Shown here: piece after piece, positions 46,792-56,805 of the stretch
How the letters are laid out: each line of letters begins with the position of its first letter
Numbering within the stretch: the stretch's first letter is position 1
Assembly: GCA_963814095.1 (NCBI GenBank)
Contig: CAWFBT010000012.1
Coordinates: 5,111-69,110 of the forward strand
Direction of reading: 5' to 3'
Length of the DNA stretch: 64,000 nt
DNA from: JACVRW01 sp963814095
GTDB taxonomy: Bacteria > Actinomycetota > Thermoleophilia > Solirubrobacterales > Thermoleophilaceae
The notes under the pieces: model-generated
Database searches by the model: none
Told to the model about the DNA's origin: nothing
What the model saw: the letters and a program-made list of their open reading frames with translations, nothing else
Program-made: the position numbers and the translations under genes

Positions 46792-47622
46792 ATGGTTCTC
46801 GAGACGCTCACGGTGCACGACCAAGGGGCCGTTCTATACGCGGAGATAGGGGCGCCGCCCATGAACCTCCTGACGCCCGAACTGGTTCGCGATCTCGTCG
46901 CGCTGATTCAGGAGGCGGAGGCCGACGACGCCGTCCAGGTGCTCGTGTTCAAGAGCGCCGACCCCGACTACTTCATCTCCCACGTCGACCTGAAGCGAAT
47001 AGACGACTACCGAGCCGAGGCGGCGAAGCTGACAGGCGAGCCGTCGCTTGCCCTTCTGTTCCACTACCTGAGCAACAGCCGCCTCGTGACCATCGCACAG
47101 ATCGAGGGTCGCGTACGGGCTGTCGGCAGCGAGTTCGTGCTGGCAACCGACATGCGCTTCGCGGCGCGAGAGTCCGCGGTCTTCAGTCAGTTCGAGCCCG
47201 CGTTCGGTCTGATCCCGGGTGGAGGAGCGACCCAGCACCTCGCGCGCCTCATGGGCCGCTCACGAACGCTCGAGGTGATGCTGAGCGCGGACGACTACGA
47301 CGCGGACCTGGCCGAGCGATACGGCTGGATCAATCGAGCCCTGCCCGCAGCCGAGCTCGACGATTTCGTCCGGTCGCTCGCACATCGGATTGCCGCGTTC
47401 CCGGCCGCCGGGCGTGTCGGTGTCAAGGCACGGGTCAATGCGATCGCGCTGGCGCCGGTCGAAGAGTTTCGGCGCGATTCCGACCTCTTTGCCGAGGGGG
47501 TGCGCGACCCAGAGGCACGCGCCCTGCTCGGGGCCGCCATGAAGCTCGGTCTCCAGACCCGGAACGCCGAAATGGATCTGGCCTCGTTGCTGGGCGAGCT
47601 GGCTCGAGACCACGGGGGTTAG
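46792..47622 (+). CDS. Enoyl-CoA hydratase/isomerase family protein
   Basis: ATG 46792 has GGAAGGAG upstream and gives 276 residues. The crotonase fold is visible: VLYAEIGAPPMNLLTPELVR, VQVLVFKSADPDYFISHVDL (first oxyanion-hole loop), IAQIEGRVRAVGSEFVLATD and MRFAARESAVFSQFEPAFGL with GLIPGGGATQHLARLMGRSR. The hydratase Glu positions are partly replaced (GRVRAVGSE, FEPAFGLIP), so the reaction may not be hydration; isomerase or another crotonase chemistry is possible. It stands alone on its strand; the next gene is 86 bases on. It is intact, unlike the crotonase remnant at 25933, and the two are only distantly similar. Confidence 0.8.
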   Translation: MVLETLTVHDQGAVLYAEIGAPPMNLLTPELVRDLVALIQEAEADDAVQVLVFKSADPDYFISHVDLKRIDDYRAEAAKLTGEPSLALLFHYLSNSRLVTIAQIEGRVRAVGSEFVLATDMRFAARESAVFSQFEPAFGLIPGGGATQHLARLMGRSRTLEVMLSADDYDADLAERYGWINRALPAAELDDFVRSLAHRIAAFPAAGRVGVKARVNAIALAPVEEFRRDSDLFAEGVRDPEARALLGAAMKLGLQTRNAEMDLASLLGELARDHGG

Positions 47623-47708
47623 GAACCAGGGATCTCTACGGGCGCGAGCGGCGCCGACACAGGCGAGGCTGTCAACGGTTCAACCAACCAGACCCAACGG
47701 AGGTCAGC

Positions 47709-48188
47709 ATGAGCACCACAGAGCTGGACGACAGCGCGGCGCCGGAGGCATCCGAGGTCTCGACCGTCCCGTTGCGGTTCGAGGTCACGACCCTGCCGGT
47801 CTCCGACGTCGATCGCGCGAAGGCGTTCTACCAGCGACTGGGATGGCGTCTCGACATCGACTTCAAACCCACGCCGGACACACGCGGCGTGCAGTTCACC
47901 CCGCCAGGCTCGCCCGCCTCGATCCAGTTCGGGAAAGGCATGGACGAGATGACGGAGCCGCTGCAGGGCCTGCTGCTGATCGTCGAGGACATCGAGGTTG
48001 CCCGCGACGAGCTGATCGGCCGCGGCGCCGACGTCAGCGAGATCTGGCACGCGGTGCCCGGCGAGGGCCCGCAGCCTGGCATCGACCCCGAGCGCCGCTC
48101 GTACCTCAGCCGTGCGTCCTTCGCGGATCCGGAGGGAAACACCTGGCAGCTCCAAGAGATCACCGAGCGGCTCCCGGGACGGGTGTGA
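47709..48188 (+). CDS. VOC-family (glyoxalase/bleomycin-resistance-like) protein
   Basis: ATG 47709 follows GGAGG (about seven bases before) and gives 159 residues. One VOC domain in two beta-alpha-beta modules: TLPVSDVDRAKAFYQRLGWR, GVQFTPPGSPASIQFGKG, LLIVEDIEVARDELIGRGAD and SRASFADPEGNTWQLQEITE. The late acidic 'DPEGNtW.lqE' supplies one metal ligand; the other usual ligand positions are not clear, so it may bind rather than convert its ligand. It is followed after three bases by a 68-residue protein that is probably co-translated. Confidence 0.8.
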   Translation: MSTTELDDSAAPEASEVSTVPLRFEVTTLPVSDVDRAKAFYQRLGWRLDIDFKPTPDTRGVQFTPPGSPASIQFGKGMDEMTEPLQGLLLIVEDIEVARDELIGRGADVSEIWHAVPGEGPQPGIDPERRSYLSRASFADPEGNTWQLQEITERLPGRV

Positions 48189-48191
48189 GCG

Positions 48192-48398
48192 ATGGAGGTC
48201 GAAGATCGCGCACAGCTCCTGCACGAGACCGCCCTGCGCCACGGTGAGTTCGAAGCGGTCGCCCCGCCCCACGACTGGTGGGACTGGTACGCCGCGTACA
48301 TGATCGCCCGCGAGGGCGGGAAGACCCCGGACGATTCCTCCGGCACCGCTGACCGCTACATGGCGGAGGCCAAGCAGATCGTCATCTCGCCCGCCTGA
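48192..48398 (+). CDS. Small helical protein paired with the VOC protein
   Basis: ATG 48192, three bases after the VOC stop, gives 68 residues: EDRAQLLHETALRHGEFEAV, PPHDWWDWYAAYMIAREGGK, TPDDSSGTADRYMAEAKQIV. Aromatic-rich helices; no known catalytic motif. I recall comparable short proteins beside single-domain VOC genes in other actinobacteria, which would mean a conserved two-protein unit. The pair ends before a strong hairpin at 48418. Confidence 0.65.
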   Translation: MEVEDRAQLLHETALRHGEFEAVAPPHDWWDWYAAYMIAREGGKTPDDSSGTADRYMAEAKQIVISPA

Positions 48399-48417
48399 CC
48401 CCCACTCCCTCTACACC

Positions 48418-48445
48418 GGGACCCCGCGCTCGCCCGCGGGGTCCC
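48418..48445 (+). terminator. GC-rich hairpin, likely transcription terminator
   Basis: GGGACCCCGCG (48418-48428) pairs perfectly with CGCGGGGTCCC (48435-48445) around a 6-base loop. It sits 19 bases after the stop of the small gene and 46 bases before the next start. There is no T-tract, as is common in high-GC actinobacteria. Confidence 0.6.
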
Positions 48446-48491
48446 CGGCGTGGAAGCCCGTTCGGTTCCCCGTCTGAGATCGTCCAGACCT

Positions 48492-49256
48492 ATGGCGTAC
48501 GGCGTACTCGGTGTTGGCGCCCTCGGCGCGGCGATCGTGACCGGCCTGTGCGAGAACGTCGATGACGCGCCAAAGGTGCTGCTCTCGCCCCGCAACGCCG
48601 AAACCGCGAGGGGTCTCGCCCAGCGCTTTGCCAGCGTCGATGTCGCCGCGGACAACCAGGCGCTCGTTGACGTTGCGGCGGTCGTGATCGTGTGCGTACG
48701 CCCGCAGGTCGCGGGGACCGTGCTCGCCGAGCTCCGCTTCCCCGCCGATCGTGTCGTGATCAGCGCGATGGCCGGCGTACCGGTGAAGGCGCTCCAGCGA
48801 CTGGTGGCGCCGGCCACCGATGTCGCCCGCGTGATCCCGCTTCCGTCGGTGGCTCGGCGGGAGGGCCTCACGCCGGTCCATCCTCCGAACGCCGCGGCCA
48901 CCGCGCTGTTCGATCGCCTGGGCGAGACGGTCGAGTTCTCCGACGTCAAGGCGTTCGAGGCGTTCGCCGCCTCTACGGCGACGATCGCCGCCCACTTCGC
49001 CTATCTGAACGCCATCACCGGGTGGCTCGAGCAGCAGGGGATTCCAGCGCCCGCCGCGACTCGCTACGTCGCCTCGATGTTCGCCGGGCTCGCCGAGCCG
49101 ACGCGGAGCGGGCAGCCCTTCGAGCGGCTGGCCCGCGAACACGCCACCCCGGGCGGGATCAACGAGCAGTTCGCGAAGGAGCTCGAGCAGCGCGGGCTCG
49201 TCGAGGACGTCAGCCTCGGCCTGCAGCGTGTGCTCGACCGGCTGAACGCGGGATGA
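48492..49256 (+). CDS. Pyrroline-5-carboxylate reductase-like protein
   Basis: ATG 48492 gives 254 residues. The N terminus is a dinucleotide-binding fold, YGVLGVGALGAAIVTGL, followed by VLLSPRNAETARGLAQRF, VVIVCVRPQVAGTVLAEL, FPADRVVISAMAGVPVKALQ and VARVIPLPSVARREGLTPVH, the layout of ProC-type F420-independent NAD(P)H reductases. The C-terminal dimerisation domain is shorter than in true ProC, and the 'GPG/T..G..' substrate loop is replaced by ASTATIAAHFAYLNAITGW. It is therefore likely a relative with a different substrate rather than the proline enzyme. It ends 17 bases before the convergent GNAT gene. Confidence 0.7.
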   Translation: MAYGVLGVGALGAAIVTGLCENVDDAPKVLLSPRNAETARGLAQRFASVDVAADNQALVDVAAVVIVCVRPQVAGTVLAELRFPADRVVISAMAGVPVKALQRLVAPATDVARVIPLPSVARREGLTPVHPPNAAATALFDRLGETVEFSDVKAFEAFAASTATIAAHFAYLNAITGWLEQQGIPAPAATRYVASMFAGLAEPTRSGQPFERLAREHATPGGINEQFAKELEQRGLVEDVSLGLQRVLDRLNAG

Positions 49257-49273
49257 CCCGAGCCGGCCGGTGC

Positions 49274-49783
49274 TCAGACGCCGAACGGCGCCGGATAGAC
49301 GATCGTGCCGCGCGGAGTCTCGGTGCTTGGGTCCAGTGCGAGCGCCATCAGGGCTTCGTCCGGCACCTCGAAGCTTGCGTGGATGCCAAACGCGGAGGCC
49401 TGGGTGAAGCCGAAACGCGGATAGTAGGCCGGGTGCCCAAGCACGATCACGAGGTTCTCCCCTAGCGCGCGGGCGGCGTCGAGAGCGGCCCGGATCGCCG
49501 CCGAACCGGCCCCGGTCCTCTGGACGCGCGGCAGCACGGCGCAGGGAGCCAGGGCCAGCGCCGCGGCGCCGCCGACGTGGCAGCGGGTGAGCAGTGCGTG
49601 CGCGACGACGGTCCCTTCTGAATCGTCGGCCACGATCGACAGGCCATCGATCCACGCGTCGCTCGCGCGCAGCGCATCGACCAGGTCAGCCTCCTCAGCG
49701 GTAGGAAAGGCGGCGAGGTTGACCTCTCGAATCGCCGTGGCGTCCGATGCGGTCTCGGGGCGGGCAGTCCATGCCGTTGCCAA
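49274..49783 (-). CDS. GNAT N-acetyltransferase, YhbS-like
   Basis: 169 residues from 49783. The GNAT core shows ATAIREVNLAAFPTAEEADL, VAHALLTRCHVGG, LAPCAVLPRVQRTGAGSAAI (the acetyl-CoA-binding Q/RxxGxG/A loop), NLVIVLGHPAYYPRFGFTQA (the YhbS-type 'vlGhp.YY.rFGF') and DEALMALAL. It transfers an acetyl group from acetyl-CoA to an unknown amine. It starts 21 bases after the atpC stop on the same strand and may be read from the ATP synthase transcript. Confidence 0.85.
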   Translation of the reverse strand: MATAWTARPETASDATAIREVNLAAFPTAEEADLVDALRASDAWIDGLSIVADDSEGTVVAHALLTRCHVGGAAALALAPCAVLPRVQRTGAGSAAIRAALDAARALGENLVIVLGHPAYYPRFGFTQASAFGIHASFEVPDEALMALALDPSTETPRGTIVYPAPFGV

Positions 49784-49804
49784 GGCGCGCCGAACCGGCC
49801 CGAG

Positions 49805-50214
49805 CTAGCCCGAGTCGACCTCGAGGAACGCCTCGTAGCGCTTGACCTCGCGCTCCGCCCGAGCCCGCTCCTCGGACTGCTCGTCGGCCCGCTCGACCGC
49901 CTCCTGGGCCTCCTTCAGCCTCGCCTCGAAGGCCGATCGGTCGATGTCGCCAGGCGCGATCGCCTCCTCGACGAGCACCAGCGCGCGGTTGTCGACCATC
50001 TGAAGGTAGCCCTCCCCCTGCGCGTAGCGAACGACGTCCGACTCCGACTTGTAGAGCCGCAGCTCGGTCGGCTCGAGGATCGCCATCAAAGGCGCGTGGT
50101 TGGCCAGAATGCCGATCGAGCCCGTCGTCGTCCGGGTGGAGACCATCTCGACCTCCTCGGCGAAGACCTGGCCCTCCGGGGTCAGGACCTCGACGGGGAA
50201 GCTGGTGCGAGCCA

Positions 50215-50215
<1 letters not shown>
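49805..50215 (-). CDS. atpC: ATP synthase epsilon subunit
   Basis: GTG 50215 shares one base with the atpD stop (TAGTG), so translation is coupled. 136 residues: beta-sandwich FPVEVLTPEGQVFAEEVEMV, TTGSIGILANHAPLMAILEP, then a C-terminal helical pair DRSAFEARLKEAQEAVERAD. The epsilon subunit sits on the central stalk and can block ATP hydrolysis through its C-terminal helices. Length is normal. Last ATP synthase gene of the operon. Confidence 0.95.
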
Positions 50216-51795
<1,580 letters not shown>

Positions 51796-51815
51796 TCAGT
51801 CTCCTGGGTTGATCC

Positions 51816-52721
51816 TCATCGAAGTCCCTCGGCCCCGGCGACGACCTCCATGATCTCCTGGGTGATCTCGGCCTGGCGCTGCCGGTTGGCGGCCAGGGTA
51901 AGGTCGTCGATGAGCTCTCCGGCGTTGTCGGATGCGTTGCGCATGGCGCTCATGCGGGCGCCGTGCTCGGACGCCGTCGACTCGAGCAGCGCCCTGTAGA
52001 TCGAAATCTCCACGTAGTCCGGCACGAGCCGCGCGAGTATCTCCTCGGGGTCGGGCTCGTAGATCCAGAGCGCGCGCGAGTCGGACTCGTCCTCGCCGGA
52101 CTCCTCTTCCTCCTCGTCCACGTCGATCACGTCGGCCTGCTGGAGCGGCAGGAGCGTCTCCTCCCGCACCTCCTGGTTGACCGGGGAGATGTAGCCGTTG
52201 TAGATGATCTCGACCCGGTCGACCTTGCCGTCCACGTAGGCCGCGGCCATGCCGTCGCCGATCGTGCGCGCGTCGGCGAAGGCGGGCCGGTCGGTGAAGC
52301 CTGTCCACGAGGCGCCAAGCTCGAGCTGGCGGAACTCGAGCGAGGAGACGCCACGCCGGCCGACGGCGTACCAGAGGACGTCCTTGCCGTCGCGCCGGAT
52401 CTCGGCGGCGCGCCGGTTGCCGGCGCGCACGATCTGAGAGTTGAACGGACCCGCGAGGCCGCGGTCGGCCGTGATCAGGAGGATGCCGACGGTCTCGACG
52501 TTCTCGCGGTCCTGCAGGATCGGCAGGTTCGGGATGTTGTCGGCGGCGTGCGACGCGCGCGCGGTCATCCGGCGCAGGGCGTCGGCGTACGGCCTCAGGT
52601 GCTCGATCCGCTGCTCCGCTCTCCGCAGGCGCGCGGCGGAGATCATCTCCATCGCGCGCGTGATCTTGCGGACGTTCTGGACGGAGCCGATGCGGCTCCG
52701 GATGTCCTTAAGGTTCGCCAT
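51816..52721 (-). CDS. atpG: ATP synthase gamma subunit with acidic insertion
   Basis: ATG 52721 gives 301 residues. Central-stalk subunit: the N-terminal helix IRSRIGSVQNVRKITRAMEM and the C-terminal helix MSAMRNASDNAGELIDDLTL with NRQRQAEITQEIMEVVAGAE form the coiled-coil rotor. In the globular part a run of acidic residues (DVDEEEEESGEDESDSRA, about residues 193-210) lengthens a loop after the Rossmann-like domain. Mycobacterial gamma also has an extra loop, but at a site and with a sequence I cannot equate with this. It starts three bases after the atpA stop. Confidence 0.95.
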   Translation of the reverse strand: MANLKDIRSRIGSVQNVRKITRAMEMISAARLRRAEQRIEHLRPYADALRRMTARASHAADNIPNLPILQDRENVETVGILLITADRGLAGPFNSQIVRAGNRRAAEIRRDGKDVLWYAVGRRGVSSLEFRQLELGASWTGFTDRPAFADARTIGDGMAAAYVDGKVDRVEIIYNGYISPVNQEVREETLLPLQQADVIDVDEEEEESGEDESDSRALWIYEPDPEEILARLVPDYVEISIYRALLESTASEHGARMSAMRNASDNAGELIDDLTLAANRQRQAEITQEIMEVVAGAEGLR

Positions 52722-52724
52722 CGC

Positions 52725-54401
52725 CTAGGCGGGTGCCGCCTCCTGTTCGGGCGCCTCCTGGGCGCTCTCGTCCGACTCGGCGGCCTCGCCGCCCTCGTCG
52801 GCGCGGGCCTCGTCGCTCTCGCTCCCGTCGTCGCGCTCGCGACGGATGCGGTCGGACTCGCCCTCCTCGATCGGGTTGCCCTCGGCGTCGAAGTCGGGCC
52901 CGAAGTCGTCGATCGCCTCGGCGACCGCGTCCCTCAGCTCGCCCTCGATCGAGTCGTCCCAATCGCCGTCGCGGATCTTGTCCATCAGCTCCTGATGCTC
53001 GGAGTGCAGGCGCTGCAGCATCGACTCGTGGAAGTCCTTCACGCGCTCGACCTTGATGCGGTCGAGGAAGCCGCCCGTGCCGGAGTAGATCGCCGCCACC
53101 TGGTCCTCGATCGCCCAGGGGCTGCGCTCGTCCTGGTTCAGCGCCTCGACGAGCCGGGCGCCGCGGCTGAGCGTCGCCTGCGTGTCGGCGTCGAGGTCCG
53201 AGCCGAACTGGGCGAACGCCTCGAGCTCGCGGTACTGGGAGAGCTCGAGCCGCAGCCTGCCGGCCACCTTGCGCATCGGCGTGGTCTGCGCGGAGCCACC
53301 GACGCGCGACACCGAGATGCCCACGTTGATCGCCGGGCGCACGCCTGAGCGGAACAGGTCGGCCTCGAGGAAGATCTGGCCGTCCGTGATCGAGATGACG
53401 TTCGTCGGGATGTAGGCCGACACGTCGCCGGCCTGCGTCTCGATGATCGGCAGCGCGGTGAAGGAACCGCCGCCGAGGTCGTCGTTCAGCTTGACCGAGC
53501 GCTCGAGGAGGCGCGAGTGCAGGTAGAAGACGTCACCCGGGTAGGCCTCGCGACCCGGAGGGCGGCGCAGCAGCAGCGACATCTGCCGGTACGCGTAGGC
53601 GTGCTTCGTCAGGTCGTCGTAGATCGCGAGCGCGTGCCGGCCGTCGTAGAGGAAGTGCTCGGCCATGGCGGCGCCGGCGTAGGGCGCGAGGAACTTGATC
53701 GGGGCGGCCTCGTCGGCCGGAGCGGCGACGATGATCGTGTGCTCGAGGGCTCCCGCGTCCTCCAGCTGCTGCGCGACCTCCACGACCGTCGACATGCGCT
53801 GCCCGATCGCGACGTAGATGCAGAGCAGGTCCTGGCCCTTGTTGTTGATGATCGTGTCGATGCAGATCGACGTCTTGCCGGTCTGGCGGTCCCCGATGAT
53901 CAGCTCGCGCTGGCCGCGGCCAACATTCGTCATCGCGTCGATCGGCTTGATGCCGGTCAGCATCGGCTCCTTCACCGGCTGGCGCTCGACCACGCCGGGC
54001 GCCTTGAACTCGACCGGGCGGGTCTGGTCGGTCTCGATGTCGCCCTTGCCGTCGAGCGGGTTCCCGAGCGGATCGACGATGCGCCCGAGCAGCGCGTCGC
54101 CGACCGGTACCTCCATCAGACGGCCGGTGCGCTTGACCTGGTCGCCTTCCTCGATCTTGTCCCACTCACCGAAGAGCACGACGCCGACGTTGTCGGACTC
54201 GAGGTTCAGGGCGAGCCCGGTCACGTCGTGCGGAAGCTCCAGCAGCTCGCTCGACATGCAGTTGTCGAGCCCGTGCACGCGCGAGATGCCGTCGGCGATC
54301 GACAGAACCGTGCCCACCTCGGACAGGTCCGCGCCGCCGTCCTCTAGCCCCTCGATGCGCTGCTTGAGGATGCTGGTGATCTCGTCTGGCTTGATCTGCA
54401 C
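52725..54401 (-). CDS. atpA: ATP synthase alpha subunit with acidic C-terminal tail
   Basis: ATG 54401 gives 558 residues. Non-catalytic nucleotide-binding subunit of F1: Walker A GDRQTGKTSICIDTI near residue 170, DNCMSSELLELPHDVTGLAL in the N-terminal barrel, and HALAIYDDLTKHAYAYRQMS. The canonical protein ends near residue 505-510. The remaining 45 or so residues form an acidic extension (ESDRIRRERDDGSESDEARA, then a run rich in E, A, S, Q and P). Mycobacterial alpha subunits also have a C-terminal extension that suppresses ATP hydrolysis; the sequence here is different and far more acidic. Gap of 12 bases from the b-delta gene. Confidence 0.95.
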   Translation of the reverse strand: MQIKPDEITSILKQRIEGLEDGGADLSEVGTVLSIADGISRVHGLDNCMSSELLELPHDVTGLALNLESDNVGVVLFGEWDKIEEGDQVKRTGRLMEVPVGDALLGRIVDPLGNPLDGKGDIETDQTRPVEFKAPGVVERQPVKEPMLTGIKPIDAMTNVGRGQRELIIGDRQTGKTSICIDTIINNKGQDLLCIYVAIGQRMSTVVEVAQQLEDAGALEHTIIVAAPADEAAPIKFLAPYAGAAMAEHFLYDGRHALAIYDDLTKHAYAYRQMSLLLRRPPGREAYPGDVFYLHSRLLERSVKLNDDLGGGSFTALPIIETQAGDVSAYIPTNVISITDGQIFLEADLFRSGVRPAINVGISVSRVGGSAQTTPMRKVAGRLRLELSQYRELEAFAQFGSDLDADTQATLSRGARLVEALNQDERSPWAIEDQVAAIYSGTGGFLDRIKVERVKDFHESMLQRLHSEHQELMDKIRDGDWDDSIEGELRDAVAEAIDDFGPDFDAEGNPIEEGESDRIRRERDDGSESDEARADEGGEAAESDESAQEAPEQEAAPA

Positions 54402-54413
54402 TTCGGAGTCTCC

Positions 54414-55571
54414 TTAAGCGGCCTTGGCCACTTGCTTGCGTAGCTGTTCAAGTCTGTTGCGCACGGTCGCGTCGAGTACAAGATTGCCAACGCTCACCTT
54501 GAGCCCACCGAGCACGTCGGGATCGACGTGGCTCGACAGCTCGACGCGGCGTCCTGTCTGCTGCTCGATCTCGCGGCCGATGTCCTCGACGATGCCCTGG
54601 TCGAGCTCAACGGCGCTCGTGACGCTCACCGGCAGCAGCCTGTTCTCCTCCGCCCACATCGAGTCGAACTCGCGCCGGATCCGGAACAGGGCCGGCATCC
54701 GGTGGCGCTCGGCGAGCAGCTCGAGGAAGTTGAAGAGCCGCGGGTCGGCGTCGTCGACGATCTGCCCGATCCCCTGCTTCTTCTCCTCGGACGAGAAGTA
54801 CGGCGAGAACAGGAAGACCTGCAGATTGCGGTTCTCGTCGAGCGCGTCGGCGAACTCGCCGAGCTCCTCGTGCACGCGGTCGAGGGCGTCGTTCTCCTTC
54901 GCCGCCTCGAAGAGCGCACGCGAGTAGACCTCGGCGATCTCTTCCATCTGGCTCTCCTGGAAGGCGGGGGCCCAGTTCCGGGAGCCTTCCTCGCCCGCCA
55001 GCGTCGAGAAGTCGACCTCCTTGAGGGCGTCCTCGATCAGGCGCCGGTGATCCTCAGGCGTCAGCGACTTGCGCGTGACCTTCTCGGTCGCGATCACCGT
55101 CAGGTTCGCGACCTCCTTGCGGATTTCGTCGAGCGCGCGGCGGGTCTCCGCCTCGATGTCGCGCCGGGTGGCCGCGAGCAGCTCCTCGCGCTGCTTGCTC
55201 GCGTCCGCCTTGGCGCTGTCGGCAAGTGAGTCGGCTGCCTTGCGCGCGCGCATGGTTATCTCCTCCGCCTGCTCGCGAGCCTCCTTGAGGCGGGCGCGGT
55301 ATTCGTCGAGCAGGCCGTCCGCCTCCTGCTTCGCCCGCGCCGCGTCGTCGAGCGACTTCTCGATCGTCACGCGGCGCCTGTCGAGCGCCTCCGCGATCCG
55401 CGGAAAGGCGAGCTTGTTGAGGAGGTAAAGGGTCGTCCCGAACGCGAGCAGCGTCCAGATCATCAGCCCGACGTTCGGGCTGACGAGGAAGCTGCCGCCC
55501 TCCTCCTCGGCGCCCTCGGTGCTCTCCTGGGCGATCAGGAGGAAGCTCGCGATGTCCCCGATGAAGTCCAT
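54414..55571 (-). CDS. atpFH: Fused ATP synthase b and delta subunits
   Basis: ATG 55571 gives 385 residues with no stop between the two parts. Residues 1-208 are subunit b: membrane span NVGLMIWTLLAFGTTLYLLN and a long charged helix (KSLDDAARAKQEADGLLDEY, ARLKEAREQAEEITMRARKA). Residues 209-385 are subunit delta: MEEIAEVYSRALFEAAKEND, LFSPYFSSEEKKQGIGQIVD, FNFLELLAERHRMPALFRI and VDPDVLGGLKVSVGNLVLD. Together they form the peripheral stalk. An internal ATG at 54947 begins exactly at the usual delta start and has AGGAG six bases before it, so free delta may also be made. No separate atpF or atpH exists in the operon. Confidence 0.9.
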   Translation of the reverse strand: MDFIGDIASFLLIAQESTEGAEEEGGSFLVSPNVGLMIWTLLAFGTTLYLLNKLAFPRIAEALDRRRVTIEKSLDDAARAKQEADGLLDEYRARLKEAREQAEEITMRARKAADSLADSAKADASKQREELLAATRRDIEAETRRALDEIRKEVANLTVIATEKVTRKSLTPEDHRRLIEDALKEVDFSTLAGEEGSRNWAPAFQESQMEEIAEVYSRALFEAAKENDALDRVHEELGEFADALDENRNLQVFLFSPYFSSEEKKQGIGQIVDDADPRLFNFLELLAERHRMPALFRIRREFDSMWAEENRLLPVSVTSAVELDQGIVEDIGREIEQQTGRRVELSSHVDPDVLGGLKVSVGNLVLDATVRNRLEQLRKQVAKAA

Positions 55572-55578
55572 CCGCGGC

Positions 55579-55845
55579 CTAGAGGAAGAACGCGATCAGG
55601 CCGAAGATGAAGGCGTAGAACACGATCGCCTCGGTCAGGGCGAACCCGAGCCACTGGATGCTCGTGATCTCCTCACGCATCTCGGGCTGACGGGTGACCG
55701 ACTCGATCACCTTGCCGAAGATGTAGCCGACGCCGATGCCCGGGCCGATCGTCCCGAGTCCGGCGCCCACTCCGAGCGCGATCGCCTTCAGGCCGTCCGT
55801 GGGGTCGGCCGCCTGGGCGATTGGGAGCAGCACTGCAAGGTCCAT
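55579..55845 (-). CDS. atpE: ATP synthase c subunit
   Basis: 88 residues, two-helix hairpin. Helix 1 holds the glycine repeat GVGAGLGTIGPGIGVGYIFG, the polar loop is RQPE (residues 52-55), and helix 2 carries the ion-binding Glu72 in LTEAIVFYAFIFGLIAFF. The residue after the Glu is Ala rather than Ser/Thr, and helix 1 lacks the Gln of sodium-type c rings, so proton coupling is expected. Gap of seven bases to atpFH and nine from atpB. Confidence 0.95.
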   Translation of the reverse strand: MDLAVLLPIAQAADPTDGLKAIALGVGAGLGTIGPGIGVGYIFGKVIESVTRQPEMREEITSIQWLGFALTEAIVFYAFIFGLIAFFL

Positions 55846-55854
55846 GGATCCTCC

Positions 55855-56805
55855 TTAGTGGCCTCCGGCGCTTGCCTCGCCGAAGTAGATAGACGTGAGC
55901 GTGGCGAAGATGAAGGCCTGCAGGGTGGCCACCAGCCCCACCTCGAAGATGAAGAACGCGACCGCCAGGGGCAACGTGATCCAGCCGAGCGCGGTGATGC
56001 CGAGCAACACCGCCAGCCCGCCGCCCATGAACAGGATGAGCAGGTGGCCGGCGAGGATGTTCGCGAACAGTCGGACTGAGAGCGAAATGATCCGCACGAA
56101 CTGCGAGATCACCTCGATGATGAAGATCGGCACCGCGGCGGCACCCGAGACGCCGGCCGGGAGCCAGCCCTTCAGGTACTTGACGAACCCGTGCCGGCGG
56201 ATGCCCTCCACCTGGTAGATGAAGAAGACGGTCAGGGTGAGGACGAGCGGGATCGACAGGTTCGCGGTCGCGGCGTAGAGCGCGAAGGCCGGGAAGGCGA
56301 TGCCGAAGATGTCGATCGTCTCGTGGGAGTTCGTCGGCAGCGGGATGTAGCCGAGGATGTTCGAGAACCAGATGAAGAAGAAGAGCGTGGCCACGAACGG
56401 GAACCACTTCGCGGCGGCCTGAGCGTCCATGTTGTTGCGCGTGATCTGGTTGTAGGTCAGGTCGTACGCGCCCTCGACCACCACCTGCGTGCGGTTCGGC
56501 TTCTGCTCCATGCGCCTGGCGACGTAGACCATGGCCCCGACGGTCGCCACGCAGGTGAGAAAGAGGTAAAGCACGGCCTTGTTGATCGAGAGGTCGAGCG
56601 AGCCGATCTTGATCTCGATCCAGGGCGTTAGCCGGAACTCCTCCTGCGGCTGGAACTCCTGGTTCTCGCCGTCGCTCCCGAAGATCAGGTACAGCAGGAT
56701 CCCGACACCGATGTAGATGGCGAGGAAGATCAGGACCTTGCTGCGCGTGCTGAGCCCGCCGCCCGACTCGCGCGGCTGCTCGGCGGTGGCAGCGGAGGTG
56801 GTCAA
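55855..56805 (-). CDS. atpB: ATP synthase a subunit
   Basis: TTG 56805 has GGAG five bases upstream and gives 316 residues; no ATG is available before the first span. The membrane part has FPFVATLFFFIWFSNILGYI, then the essential Arg in IISLSVRLFANILAGHLLIL and the C-terminal AFFIFEVGLVATLQAFIFAT. It forms the proton half-channels against the c ring. The start overlaps the end of the upstream AtpI-like gene by four bases, so the two are coupled. Confidence 0.95.
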   Translation of the reverse strand: MTTSAATAEQPRESGGGLSTRSKVLIFLAIYIGVGILLYLIFGSDGENQEFQPQEEFRLTPWIEIKIGSLDLSINKAVLYLFLTCVATVGAMVYVARRMEQKPNRTQVVVEGAYDLTYNQITRNNMDAQAAAKWFPFVATLFFFIWFSNILGYIPLPTNSHETIDIFGIAFPAFALYAATANLSIPLVLTLTVFFIYQVEGIRRHGFVKYLKGWLPAGVSGAAAVPIFIIEVISQFVRIISLSVRLFANILAGHLLILFMGGGLAVLLGITALGWITLPLAVAFFIFEVGLVATLQAFIFATLTSIYFGEASAGGH

